From contig JAOWBW010000131.1 in NCBI GenBank assembly GCA_026119855.1, positions 992,001 through 1,056,000 on the forward strand: 64,000 nt of DNA, written 5' to 3'. This document shows positions 1-10,292 of this stretch, piece by piece. Both the position numbers and the translations under genes were made by a program. The notes beneath the pieces are model-generated. The model was not told where the DNA came from. It ran no database searches and worked only from the letters and a program-made list of their open reading frames with translations. The stretch is from Campanula takesimana (taxonomy: Eukaryota > Streptophyta > Magnoliopsida > Asterales > Campanulaceae). Numbering within the stretch: position 1 is the first letter of the stretch; each line of letters begins with the position of its first letter.

Positions 1-37
1 CAGAAAAGAGGTTGAATTTCTTAATCTAGAGAAAAAT

Positions 38-480
38 ATGATGACTGTAGCTGAATATGTTGCAAAGTTCACTGAATTGGCTAGGTATTGTCAATATTTG
101 GTGGCAACTGAAGAAAGAAAGACAATGAGGTTCGTGAAAGGATTGAAGACAGTTATCAGAACACAGCTTATCTCCCACAAATTTCAGGATTTGCAGGATG
201 CGACTGATAGTGCTTACTAGGTGGAGCATGACATTGTTGAACATAAGAGAAAGATTGAGGCAACGGGTGGAGGAAGACAAGGAGGACAGGAGAAGCAACA
301 ACAACAACAACATGGTGATAGTAGAGGATCTCAAGGTGCATCTTCACAGTTTAGGGATCTTCTCAAGGACAGTCGGGTAACAGAAATCAAGGTAACACTT
401 CAGGGAGTCAGAACAAAGGGGTTTGTAACTATTTTCAGAAAGAGGGGCATTCTGAGGAAAGATGTTGGAAGAAACAAGGT
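38..480 (+). pseudogene. gypsy gag, N-terminal/middle part, frameshifted
   Basis: The 38-220 frame reads MTVAEYVAKFTELARYCQYL and continues with EERKTMRFVKGLK, the retrotransposon gag (capsid) signature of plant gypsy elements. The frame stops at 218-220 and gag-like sequence (VEHDIVEHKRK, then a glutamine-rich stretch coded by CAA repeats near 296-311) continues in another frame. A further shift is needed to reach the FQKEGHSEERCWKKQGKC block before the zinc knuckle. The capsid would package element RNA. Start codon and first residues lie outside the window. Confidence 0.8.
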
Positions 481-483
481 AAA

Positions 484-1296
484 TGCGTGAATTGTGGTCA
501 GTTGGGTCATTATCAGAGGGATTGTCCCAGGCTAAAGAATCAGTCTTCGAGAAGTGTAGTTGGGTCTTCTCAGGGCCAGAAGAGGGATTCTTCAGGGAAG
601 CCTAAGGTGCAGGGTCATGTCTTTTCCATCGCTCAACAACAGGCTTCAGATTCTTCTAATGTGATAGGAGGTATAATTCCTATGTCTAGTTTGAGGGCAC
701 GAGCATTTATAGACCCTGGCTCTTCGCATTCTTATGTGTCTGTGCACTTTTCTTCTCGATTGCATTTGTCTTCTGAATCTCTACCTTATGTGTTAGAGGT
801 GTCTACTCCTATAGGGGAGTGTTTGGTGACCAATAAGGTGTTGCATTCTTGTGATGTGCATATACGTGATCATGTTTTACCTGCTAATTTAGTTATCCTG
901 CCATTACAAGATTTTGATATTATTTTGGGTATGGATTGGTTGAGTAAATATTATGCATCTGTGGACTGTTTTAAAAAGGTGGTCACATTTTCTATCCTTA
1001 ATGTCCCTAAATTTACTTTTGAGGCTATTCCCTGGGGTAGAGATATTCGTATCATTTATTATGTGAAGGCTAGAAGGTTATTGAATCGTGGTTGTATGGG
1101 ATTCTTGGCCAGTGTTCTTGATACTACTAAAAGGGTTCTTGAAATGGAGGATGTGCCTATTGTTAAAGAATTTTCAGATGTATTTTCTTCTGAGTATTCT
1201 ATGCCTCCGGATAGGGAAATCGAGTTTTGTATTGACTTGCTTCCAGGTACAGCACGTTTATCCAAAATAGTGTGTATATATCACTGGTATACTTAA
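484..1296 (+). pseudogene. gypsy gag zinc knuckle, protease and RT head
   Basis: One open frame carries three modules. First, a CCHC zinc knuckle at 484-525 (C-VN-C-GQLG-H-YQRD-C), the nucleic-acid-binding end of gag. Second, an aspartic protease around 690-990 with the catalytic segment FIDPGSSHSYVS; DPG instead of DSG is common in this group. It is followed by the family motif DIILGMDWLSKYYASVDC. Third, the lead-in to reverse transcriptase (VPIVKEFSDVFSSEYSMPPD, then EIEFCIDLLPGTA) near 1155-1260. The frame ends at 1296 where the RT fingers should begin, so protease and RT are no longer joined to a polymerase core. Confidence 0.85.
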
Positions 1297-2330
1297 AAGA
1301 GTTAAAGATTCAACTTGAGGAATTACATGATCGAGGATTCATCAGCCATAATGTGTCTTCTTGTTAGAGGATATATCATTTTGGGGTGGTCTTAGTTCAT
1401 ACATAGTTATTGACATTTCAAAAGTGGATACGATGGTAAATGGAGGTTCGCAGGTTCTTGGGATTAATATGATATAGTCACAGATTTATTGATGGAATTT
1501 CTAAGATAGCTACACTATTAACTATTTTGACACAGAAGGCTACACGTACTCGATGTATTGACAAATGTGATTTTCAAGAATTGAAATTATGATTGACAAC
1601 AGTTATAATATTAACATTGCCTAGAGGATTTGACCAGCATCACAGTTATCTAGTGGATTTGCAAGTATTAACGTTCTCTAGTGGATATGTCATGTTTTAC
1701 CGTTATCTAGTGGATTTAACAAGTGTTATTGTTTTGTAGGGGATATGACAAGTGCTTGAAGTACTTATTTAATTCAGAAAGAGCTAAACATGAGACATCA
1801 TAAGTGGATGGAGAAACTTGACGATCATGATTGTACTATGTTATATTATACAGGAAAAGCAACTAATTAGTGGATGCACTGAACTTAAAGACTTGTATTT
1901 TATTTTTGATAGACTGAATGGGGAATGTTAGAGGATTTGACATACTAGATCCCTTGTGAATCAAGCATCGTGATTTTGCGATTATGAAAGCTTTAAGTTT
2001 CTACTCCAGCATATGATGGAAGCTCTATTGAATGATTTCAACTATAGAAAATTACTAGTGGAATGAACGATGATAGACAACAGGATTTTTCCTTTACTAG
2101 TGGTGGAATTTTAACTTTTTGTAGCAGAGTATGTAGTCAACACTTAGTGGAATTAAACCCATATAGTGGAATTCAACTACAAGTACTTAAAGAGATTCAG
2201 AAGGCCAAGTAAACTATCCATCCAAGTAGAAACAAAATGTATTGAGATGAATTTGAAGAATCATATCTGATTGAACAACTGATAACGGTGAAATTTTGCA
2301 TATATAATTGAATTCTTGAGTTGACAACAT
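1297..2330 (+). pseudogene. decayed RT / RNase H / integrase region of the gypsy element
   Basis: No long frame survives, but fragments are readable by frame-hopping. An RT-start piece (ELHDRGFISHNVSSC) lies near 1319-1365, an RT-end piece (RRFLGLI, then RFIDGISKIATLL) near 1444-1520, and an RNase H piece (WMEKLDDHDCTMLYYTGKA) near 1805-1862. A normal gypsy pol has about 2.5 kb here, so much has been deleted. The stretch 1640-2390 repeats the short string AGTGGA about ten times, often preceded by CT or TT. Confidence 0.6.
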
Positions 2331-3060
2331 TTGATAGCTTGTTCTGTTGACTTCTCAGATTCTTGGGATTCCCATTTACCTCTAGTGGAATTTGCTTATA
2401 ATAACAGTTTTCAGTCCAGTATTGGGATGGATCCGTATGAAGCCTTGTATGGGAGGAAATGTAGGTATCCGATTTGTTGGGATGAAGTGGGAGAAGCAAA
2501 AAATTTGGGGTGTTCAGATGGTTAATGAGTCAGTTGAGAAGATTAAACTTATTCGGGATCGCTTGTGTACCGCTCAGAGTAGACAGAAAAGCTATGCCGA
2601 TCACCGAATGAGATACCTCGAGTTTGAAAAGGGTGACTTCATGTTTCTAAAGGTTTCACCTAAAGTGGGTATTCGAAGGTATGGGAAGAAAGGCAAGCTA
2701 GCACCGAGGTATATTGTCCCATTTGAGATTCTTGGAAGAGTTGGAGATCGTGCCTATCGTCTTGCGTTACCTCCTTCTCTTGATAAGATCCATAATGTGT
2801 TTCATGTCTCTATGCTTCGGAAGTACGTGTATGATCCTTCTCATGTTTTGTCCGAGGTTCCCGAGGATATTGAGCCGAGTATGTCTTATGAAGAGCATCC
2901 AGTCCAAGTGATTGATTCGAAGGTCCAACAATTGAGAAATAAGAGTATTCCTCTTGTTCGAGTTGTATGGAGGAATCACAATGTAGAAGAGTCGACTTGG
3001 GAGCTTCGGGAGGAGATCGAGAGGAAATATCCTTGGTTGTTTAAGGGCCGAGGTAAGTAA
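2331..3060 (+). pseudogene. gypsy integrase C-terminus with chromodomain-like tail
   Basis: The first frame reads LVEFAYNNSFQSSIGMDPYE then ALYGRKCRYPICWDEVGE, the end of the integrase core. A frameshift near 2495-2515 moves into the 2392-3060 frame with RQKSYADHRMRYLEFEKGD, the GPY-type block (GKLAPRYIVPFEILGRVGDR), VFHVSMLRKY, and the tail RVVWRNHNVEESTWELREE. Stop at 3058-3060. Integrase inserts element cDNA; in chromoviruses the tail targets chromatin. The DDE catalytic residues lie upstream in the deleted part, so this copy is inactive. Confidence 0.85.
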
Positions 3061-3087
3061 CCCTAAAATTCGGGCCGAATTTTCTTT

Positions 3088-3100
3088 AAAGGGGAGTGAT
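3088..3100 (+). promoter_or_regulatory. polypurine tract of the gypsy element
   Basis: AAAGGGGAGTGAT lies directly before the LTR start TGTAACGACCCC. It is the plus-strand DNA primer site expected immediately upstream of a 3' LTR. Confidence 0.85.
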
Positions 3101-5203
3101 TGTAACGACCCCAAAACTCACCCTAATTATCTAATCTTAAAATGGAAATTATGTGTGCATTTTATGTGTTAGATAATATTTTCTTGACTTGCATATATTA
3201 TTTGAGTATATGTGATAGTTAAAGTGTTAGTTTTAACTTGTTAGATTAATAAGTTAAGAAAGTAATTTATTAAAGTTGAAACCTTAGGGGCCTTGGTGAA
3301 AAATTGAGTTAAGGGGTTTAGTTGTGCATAATGGAACTAGGAGGGGGCTAAATGAAAATTATAAAAATCAATTCATTCTTATCCTACCTCTCTCTCTCTC
3401 TCTCTGCGTATTATACTCAGACACACACAAATACATATACTTTCCTAAATTTGTTCTCTATAGCCATGGAAAGAAAAGGTAGGGTTCTTGACTTTGGTAA
3501 TTTTTATTATTTTATTTACTACTCCATTTTAAAATCTAATTATACCATAATGTTCAGGGTGTTGAGTAGAGTATTCCTACCCGATCAAATATTATTTTCT
3601 CGATACTTTTTCGGAAATAGGTAAGTTATTAATCCCCCTTTTAAATGTTAAAATGGTCATATATGTGATATATGTGATGTATGAACTCTTTGTTGTATTA
3701 TTTGTTAAGAAACTTGAAAAGATATTAAAGTTGGTGAAAGTTGATGTTGATGTTGTAAAGAAGCTAGTTTAGTGTTGTATAACTCAGTTGTATTGAGTTA
3801 TATTTGGTAAGATAGAAGTTGGGTAGTACTTTTGGGACGGTGAAACGAAGAGAGTATAATTTATTTTGGTTTTGGCCTGCGAGGTGTGGTGTGCGGCCGC
3901 CCAAAATGGGCGTGCGCCTGCACATCCTATCAGACTGGTTTTGTTCATGAAAACAGAGCAAGTGGGCGACCGCACACCCAGTTTGGGCGGCCGCACACTT
4001 TACCCTGAGTTTGATAGTTTGTTCCAAGTTAAGTGTAAGAGGTTAGTAATTGTCCAAAACTTTAAGGGATGGTCTAGGGCAATTGGATGAGTGTTGTGGG
4101 ATGTTGTCATGGTTGTTGAGGATCGTGTTCAAGTGTGTGCAAGAATGTGTTGTGACTTTATTTCATGATGGTTGTAAACTCTTTATGAGTGCTTCTTTCG
4201 TGTGCATTTTGTGATGTGTTTGGCTTGGTTCCCTACTTTGGAATCATTGCCACTGGTTGTTGTTTAAGCAAGTATTTATTACAGTGCTTTGGTTGAAAGT
4301 CCAACTAGTTTTGTGTTATCGAGTCAGGCAGTGGAAGGGATTATCGTGGCACATGAGCGAAGTTCACAATAAGGTCTTCCACTGGTACCTTTTTTTCCCC
4401 AGTCCAGATTGGCCTTGGATGGGATGAACTATCTCCCTTGTGTGAGCCTTGGGTTATGACTTTGTGTCATATTCCCCCCGTTGTTACTTTGGTTCTTATG
4501 GTTATGGTTTTGTTTTCGAGATCCCGGCTTCAGCTATTTATGCTACTCAACTGGTTTTCTCATATGGTATTCTCAGACGGTTATGTTCTTTCGGTAAACC
4601 TTGACTTGGTATCCACTTATGAGTGTTTATTTCCGTATTTGGTGTTGTTTGATGAGTTGGCTTTGCCTCTCATATTATATGCTATGTGATTGTTATGATA
4701 CTGTTCTTTATGATTATCATTTTAGCATGAAACGTAGTTTCATTCTTAGTAGCTTACTGAGATTTATTCTCACCCCGTTCCTTGTTTATTTGTTTTCCTT
4801 AGATAAAGGCGAGTCCAGGGGATAGGACACTTATCACAAGGGAGGACGTCGAGGTGGTAAGAGTTTTGGGATTTGTTTTGTAAAGGCTACATTACATAGA
4901 TGTATAACCTTTTGGGTAGAGTTTCCGTGACGTCATCATCTTGTAACACCTATATTTTGGATAATGTTGGTGTATGTACATTTGTATAGAAGTTTGTAAG
5001 CCTTTGGGCTAAGTACTTTCGTTTGTGAAAGTTGTTTGTAAAGTTTGTTTGAAAGTTAAATGGAAGTCTTTGAACTTCAAGTGTTGATTTTGTTAAACTT
5101 TATGAAAGTATATTTCGAAAAATTTTCAAAAAGTGTTTTATGACGTCTTCCCATCGTGTCCCGAGCGTGGGGCCAAGTAGGACCACGGGTCTGGGGCGCG
5201 ACA
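3101..5203 (+). repeat. gypsy 3' LTR (2103 bp)
   Basis: Starts TGTAACGACCCC after the polypurine tract and ends GGGGCGCGACA; the ends are imperfect inverted repeats. It shares landmarks with the LTRs at 60905-62620 and, inverted, 62675-64000: a TACTGAGATTTATTC block, AGGACGTCGAG, and TGTATAACCTTTTGGG. A cluster of GC-rich words lies at 3891-3994. Small open frames inside show no known domain and are not genes. Confidence 0.85.
3891..3994. repeat. four GC-rich near-palindromic words in the gypsy LTR
   Basis: Words GTGCGGCCGCCC, GTGCGCCTGCAC, GCGACCGC and GCGGCCGC are centred near 3896, 3917, 3969 and 3990. That is two pairs with about 21-bp inner spacing and a 52-bp gap. The surroundings are AT-rich. 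Confidence 0.8.
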
Positions 5204-5762
5204 AAATAGCCCCAATATTGCACTTACAACCCAAACAGGAATAGGTCGGCAGTGTCTCAAAATCATTGAGAGCATCCCACAGTTTCTTTATCCGCCCATA
5301 ATAGGAAGCCACGCTTTCATTCTCCCCTTGTCTGCAGTTTGCTATGTCCGCCTTCAACTGTTGAGTCTTCGGTCCATTCCCCATTAAAAATCGTTCCTTC
5401 AAATCATCCCACAAAACCTTCTCTTCGTCCACATATGTGATAGTGGAGCGAAGAGTCAGCTCAATCGTATTAAAAATCCATGAGACAATCATGGAATTCA
5501 CCGTCCACCATTGGTCCGCTTCATCAGCATCGTCAGGACATAGGATTCTGCCATCAATGAATCCAGTTTTCGTCTTCGCTCGAAGCGATCCTTTGAAAAC
5601 TCATGCCCATTCTTCATAATTCTCTCCTCTTAGCTGAACATGTGTGATAATCATTCCTGGATTATCACTAGAGGAAAGAAAATATGGAGATCTCTTCTCT
5701 TCCTTAATCGCCTTCCCTTTGCCAGAATTCTCCTCACCGGATTTTTGTTCATCGCCGGCCAT
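5204..5762 (-). pseudogene. Ty1/copia gag, truncated by the gypsy insertion
   Basis: From ATG at 5762 (MAGDEQKSGEENSGKGKA) the minus frame runs to the gypsy LTR border with a single internal TGA after ENYEEWA. It then reads FIDGRILCPDDADEADQWW, DDLKERFLMGNGPKTQQLK and YYGRIKKLWDALNDFETLP, ending CLGCKCNIGAI. This is the UBN2-type gag of RE1-like copia elements (capsid role). The gypsy element cuts it before the zinc knuckle; the rest of this copia element must lie left of the window. Confidence 0.85.
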
Positions 5763-5779
5763 TGTCTTTTGATAAAACT

Positions 5780-5794
5780 GGGCTCTGGTGCTAA
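5780..5794 (-). promoter_or_regulatory. degenerate primer-binding site of the minus-strand copia element
   Basis: On the minus strand this reads TTAGCACCAGAGCCC, against the usual TTGGTATCAGAGCCC (initiator tRNA-Met): three transitions. It lies 18 bp before the gag ATG at 5762, the right place for a PBS. Confidence 0.6.
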
Positions 5795-5796
5795 GT

Positions 5797-6053
5797 TAAA
5801 ACCGAGTATAGAGAAATAATATGGGGAAAATAAAGTCATTTTATTTTCTTCTCTATGAATGTGCCGAGTACATACATACATCATATATACAAAGACCCTT
5901 TCTTGGAGACTAAGTCTAATCCCTACAAAATAGCTAAGCAAATATATCCTACCTATTTACATCTTTATCAAATAGGTAACTAACTAATTAAGGATACATA
6001 CAAAAGGAAAAGATATATGCCGAGATCTTGCAGATCTCGTCATTATCTCAACA
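5797..6053 (-). repeat. probable 5' LTR of the minus-strand copia element
   Basis: The minus strand from 6053 starts TGTTGAGATAATGACG and runs about 257 bp to the PBS-like site. It contains an AATAAA-type signal (GAAGAAAATAAAATG) as expected for the LTR R region. The 3' border is uncertain because a clean CA end is not visible. Confidence 0.5.
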
Positions 6054-6505
6054 AAAGGACATAAACAACATTGAGATTTATGATCCAACTATAAAAGTAA
6101 CATTGGAAAATTCTTCCATGGTATGATCTTTCTTACTTGTCCTCATAGTCCCATAGAAGCATCCCAATTCCCTTGCATCATGACACTATCAACAGGTTCT
6201 TATAAAGTTACTTGTCTTCAACATGGTTATTCTGTATCTAACTCAGGTAGCTCATGAGACTTCTTCAACATGGTTATTCTGTATCTAACTCAGGTAGCTC
6301 TTCTGCCCAATCTCATCCATAATATTACTTATCCTTTTTTCTTTTTTTTTTTGTTGCTTTAGAGCATAGATTAATGTTTTTTTTTTCTAATGCTTATAGT
6401 CAAGTAGGATACAGATTGGGATATTACAGAGGAGGAGAAAAATTAAGACTTACCTCTGAAAATCCAATCAGACTTTCCATTTTTATGGTCCCTAAAGAGC
6501 GAAAC
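6054..6505. other. anonymous sequence between copia LTR and gypsy LTR remnants
   Basis: Apart from the 38-bp duplication and a T-rich stretch at 6337-6389 I see no gene, domain or recognisable repeat here. Confidence 0.5.
6216..6300. repeat. 38-bp direct repeat, two copies 47 bp apart
   Basis: A 38-bp unit beginning CTTCAACATGGTTATTCTG and ending CAGGTAGCTC occurs at 6216-6253 and again at 6263-6300 without visible differences: a recent local duplication in otherwise anonymous sequence. Confidence 0.9.
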
Positions 6506-8165
6506 TGTAATACCCGGATTTCTCCCCCTATTTTAATTTATTTTGGACTCTTTTAAATTTTATTTGGGCCAAGTAATTAATGAAAGTATTAGGCTTAAGT
6601 TATTGAGTTAAAATATAATAGCCCAAGTCATTATTTTAAAAGGAGAAGGAATCCTTTTTGGGTTAGGAGTTGAAAACCCTTTTGGTATATAAACATCTCT
6701 AAGTATCCTAGTCTCTCTTTATTGTCAACCAAGAAAATAAAATCAAGAGAAAGAGAGAGAGAGAGAGACGGCAGAGGGAGAAGGAGAGAAGCCGAGAGAG
6801 AGAGAGATAAGGAGGGAGAGGAAGGAAGGAGTCCAAGGTTAAAGCTTTGAAGGTACTCCCCAATCTCCCTAATCTTTTCTCTTTCGTTTGAATCATTGAA
6901 ATTTATGATTTAGAAACCCTAAAAGAATAATGATAATCTAGGGTTGCATGATTAGGGTTAAGAAGGAAGAAGATGGTGTGTGTGCTATGCAAGTGTATGT
7001 GCGCAGTGTGTGCATGTATGTGTGCGTGAGTGTGCAGTGTGTGTGTGTGTGCGCAGTGTGTGTGTATGTGTTGTGTGTGTTTTTGTGCATGCTGCGAAAG
7101 GTGAAACTAGTGTGTGTAATGGAGTTTTAGAAAATAATAAAGGGAATTGAAGATGATAAACCCTGGGGGTATTGTGGTGAAACCCTAAGGGTATTTTGGT
7201 AAATTTAATTGGGTAGTTGTGAAACCCTAGAAGGAGTTAAAAAGGAATTAACTCAAAGGTTAAGGAAATAAAGTAAAGCATGTTGGGACGGAAAGTAAAT
7301 AGTGTTTACTTTTGTCTAAGCATATTATTTTGCATGAGTGTAGATTTGTGCGCGTGGTATTGCAAAGGAGATTAAGCAAGCCAAGGTAAGGGATTAGATT
7401 CCTAAGTCTTTTTGAGATTCATCCTTTGAAATAGGATCCTCATATTCTTTCTAAAGTGTAGCTACCAAGTGGACGGTAGTATTTGAACTCTTACGTTATG
7501 AACGTCTTTTGAAATAATCTTACCCTTGATATGTGTTTGTTCAATGGGTATCTAAAGTGATTGAAATTGTGTTATGTGTTCTTGTACCTTTGAACACTTG
7601 AATGAATGTTACTATATCTAATTGAAACAGGTGCAATTAGCTTTGTCTGATTGAAAATGACTTAGCATAAATTAGTCTGATTGAAAATGACTAAATGAAA
7701 TTGTCTAGTTTGATTGAAAAGAACTTAGACACTTTATACTACTTAATGAGGTAGTTTTAATAATCATGATTTAATATTAATAAGGGAGCACCCTGAAAAG
7801 GTGTAAGGTCTCTTATTTACTTAACACCTTGAAAAGGTGTATTGTTACTATGGAATTGACGAACTTGTGATAGTGCCACAACTTCTTTTAAGTATTCGTA
7901 ACTGTAATTTGAGATATGTACAGTTAAGTTATTGATGATTAGCCTTTCATTGAAGTATTTGTTTGGCTCCGTTCTTTCGGTCATCTCTTCTTAGTACCCG
8001 GAGAGATCCCGTATGAACTTACTGAATATTGTTCGCTCACCCCTTCTTTATGTATTTCCCCTCCAAGGTAAAGAGTAGGAGAAGGAATTGTCGTGAAGAT
8101 GGCGGCGCAGTTAAGAAGACTGAAGTTATTACTTCAAAGTTTTAGTTGATTAAGCTAGTGGGATG
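6506..8165 (+). repeat. gypsy-type LTR remnant with GA and GT microsatellites
   Basis: TGTAATACCCGGATTTC at 6506 is a typical start of plant gypsy LTRs. A TATA-like TATATAAACATC lies at 6687-6698. A purine GA run (about 6742-6812) and a GT-rich run (about 6972-7085) follow. Near 8035-8085 it has the CTCACCCCTTC and GGTAAAGAGTAGG stretch that parallels the 3' part of the other gypsy LTRs here. A proper LTR end is missing; it is cut by the Tat-like LTR at 8166. Whether it was solo or part of an element cannot be told. Confidence 0.55.
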
Positions 8166-9151
8166 TGTAGATACCCCGGGAGGGCCCACTACACTTGGCT
8201 AGAGCGGTGGATGGATCCTAGGATGTCTAACTTGTTTTAGATTTTTAGAGTCACCACCTATGTTTTAGAGGAACATAAGAAAAACCTAATATTTATAGCC
8301 TAAGTTTGATTACGAAAACCAAAGATTCTTGTTATGAGGTTCAGGGGTTAGGTTACGAGATGGGAAGTACTTAAACACCCATCTCGCCCGACTAATGTCG
8401 GTCTTGCTTGATCAAAGTCTACATAAATGATAAAATATTCTTCTTATTCTTGATGATTAAAGGGGGTTTTAAAAGGAGTTTTGGAATGTAGGGAGATAAC
8501 TCTGTGACTAGCTTCAATGAAGTGAAGTAGTCTTTTGTGTCATATTCCAAAATATTTGGGTGATTGCACTTTTGATTAAAGTAGAAGAAAGAGAGGAGAG
8601 ATGAAGTAGAAAAGGAGAGAAAAGAGTAGTCTTTTTACCTATACTTCAAAGAACTTCAAAGACTTCTTCAAGAGGTTCTTGGGAAATGCCTTGTAAGTAT
8701 TTGTGTAGAGTTTGCTTAATGATTAAAAATCCTCCTCTCCTTTTAAATGGTGAATTAGAGGGGTTTATATAGGTAAAATAGGTGTGTTTTTGGTGCTAAA
8801 ACCAAGTCACAAATATCAGTTTCCCGAGCAAATCCTGTTAAAAGGAGCAAGGGAGAGATTCTTGGACAGAAATCTGTAATTGATGTCCAGGTGCGCGCGC
8901 CTCCTGCCTTGGTGGCGGGATGCGCGCGCCTCTGACCCCAAAGGGTGGAGGCGTGCGCCTTAGAAATAGCTTTTTTTTTTATAGAATGGACTAGAAAGTT
9001 AGCACTGTTATTCAGTTTGGTCCCTGGACTTAACGAGGTAAGTCATGAACTTAACGGAAGTGACAGAAACTAACGAGAAACACTTAAAATAAGGAGAAAC
9101 ACAAAATCAAATGTGCAATCGGGGTGAGCGGTCCAAGGTGGGGTGTCTACA
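8166..9151 (-). repeat. Tat-like gypsy 3' LTR (986 bp)
   Basis: Ends TGTAGATACCCC and GGGGTGTCTACA are inverted repeats. It contains AGAGTCACCACCTA and GGTTACGAGATGGGAAG followed by CCATCTCGCCCG, short blocks I associate with Tat/Ogre/Retand-type LTRs. Minus orientation follows from the purine run GAGGGGCTC directly upstream on the minus strand (PPT at 9152-9160), the minus-strand gag to the right, and a minus-strand TATA (TATATAAACCCC) at 8764-8775. Confidence 0.75.
8893..8958. repeat. three GC-rich words at exact 29-bp spacing in the Tat-like LTR
   Basis: GCGCGCGC at 8893-8900, GCGCGCGC at 8922-8929 and GCGTGCGC at 8951-8958, each followed by C or CT. On the minus strand they lie about 120-190 bp upstream of the TATA-like box, i.e. 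in U3. Confidence 0.85.
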
Positions 9152-9380
9152 GAGCCCCTCGGCGACATGGATTGCAAAGCAAAACGCGTCGACGAAAGAA
9201 CAAAACATCCGCCGAGGACATCACCAAGAAAAAAAGCAAAGACTCGATGAAAACAGGAACCTTGAAATTACAAGAGATAGGAGTGTGCTCCCTGTATGGG
9301 CGACTTTTGCTGATAGAAGGGGCGCGGTGATAGAAATCGGCCTACCGTGGCCAAGATTTAGAGTCCGTATAGAGGACTTA

Positions 9381-10010
9381 GAGGGACTCGGGAGTCTGCC
9401 TACCGATGTAGAGGGACTCGAAAGTCTGCCTGCTGATGTAGAGGGACTCAAAAGTCTGCCTACTGATTTGGAGGGACTCGAGAGTCTGCCTGCCGGTGTA
9501 AAGGGACTTGAAAGTCTGCCTGCTGATGTAGAGGGACTTAAAAGTCTGCCTGCTGATTTGGAGGGACTCGAGAGTCTGCCTGCCGGTGTAGAGGGACTCG
9601 AAAGTCTGCCTGCTGATGTAGAGGGACTCAAAAGTCTGCCTGCTGATTTGGAGGGACTCGAGAGTCTGCCTACCGGTGTAGAGGGACTCAAAAGTCTGCC
9701 TACTGATATAGAGGGACTTCAAAGTCTGCATGCTGATTTGGAGGGACTCGAGAGTCTGCCTACCGGTGTAGAGGGACTCGAAAGTCTGTCTGCTGATTTG
9801 GAGGGACTCGAGAGTCTGCCTACCGGTATAGAGGGACTCGAAAGTATGCCTGCTAGTTTGGAAGGACTTAAAGGTCTGTCTTCCGGTGTAGAGGGACTCG
9901 AAAGTCTGCCTGCCAGTGTGGAGGGACTCAAAATTCTGCCTGCCAGTGTGGAGGGACTCGAAAGTCTGTCTGCTGATGTGGAGGGACTCGAGAGTCTGCC
10001 TGCCGATGTA
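9381..10010. repeat. tandem array of 21 x 30-bp units in the 3' part of the Tat-like element
   Basis: Twenty-one units start GAGGGACTCG (variants GAAGGACTT, AAGGGACTT) and end in GATGTA, GATTTG or GGTGTA types. Units 2-10 follow a regular three-type order, a 90-bp higher-order repeat, while later units are more mixed. Because 30 is a multiple of three and the unit lacks stops, frames stay open on both strands. Variable tandem arrays in the 3' untranslated region are known for Tat/Ogre-type elements and can seed satellites, which fits the position here. Confidence 0.95.
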
Positions 10011-10292
10011 TGTGAATTTGTTGAGTAGATTCTGCTGATGGGGAGGTGATTTCAGTGGTTCACCACAGACCAAATTTGCTGTTTTGAAGCTGTATTTTGA
10101 TGTGTGCTGCTTGGAATCGCACTTGCAGTTGACTTTTGCGGGGTGCGGGCACAATTGGCTGCGACCAATTATTCTGTGTTCTCTTTTGAGAGGAAAAGTC
10201 GAGATTGACCTTAACTGTTGAGAAAGAGAGAGAGAGAGACACACACACACACACAATCCTACTTTTAGTGGAAGTTTCTATCTTACTTTGAT

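Larger units (their letters stand above)
1..5203 (+). mobile_element. Ty3/gypsy chromovirus-like retrotransposon, 3' part
   Basis: Gag, zinc knuckle, protease, remnants of RT/RNase H/integrase, a chromodomain-like C-terminus, a polypurine tract and a 2.1-kb LTR lie in the gypsy order on the plus strand. The 5' LTR and gag start lie left of the window. The coding part is broken by several frameshifts and by a scrambled stretch at 1297-2330, so the copy is dead. Long LTRs plus the C-terminal tail WRNHNVEESTWE suggest the Tekay/Del-type chromoviruses; the lineage is inference. The 3' LTR ends inside a minus-strand copia gag, which is therefore the older insertion. Confidence 0.85.

Noticed and set aside
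9381..10010. Regular 30-bp repeats resembling a CRISPR array
   Set aside because: Units are contiguous with no unique spacers, and the genome is a plant.
9111..10028. 305-codon plus-strand frame with a 10-residue leucine-containing repeat, looking like a leucine-rich protein
   Set aside because: It is the 30-bp tandem array read on the strand opposite to the element's genes. Other frames across the array are open too, and there is no known domain or start context.
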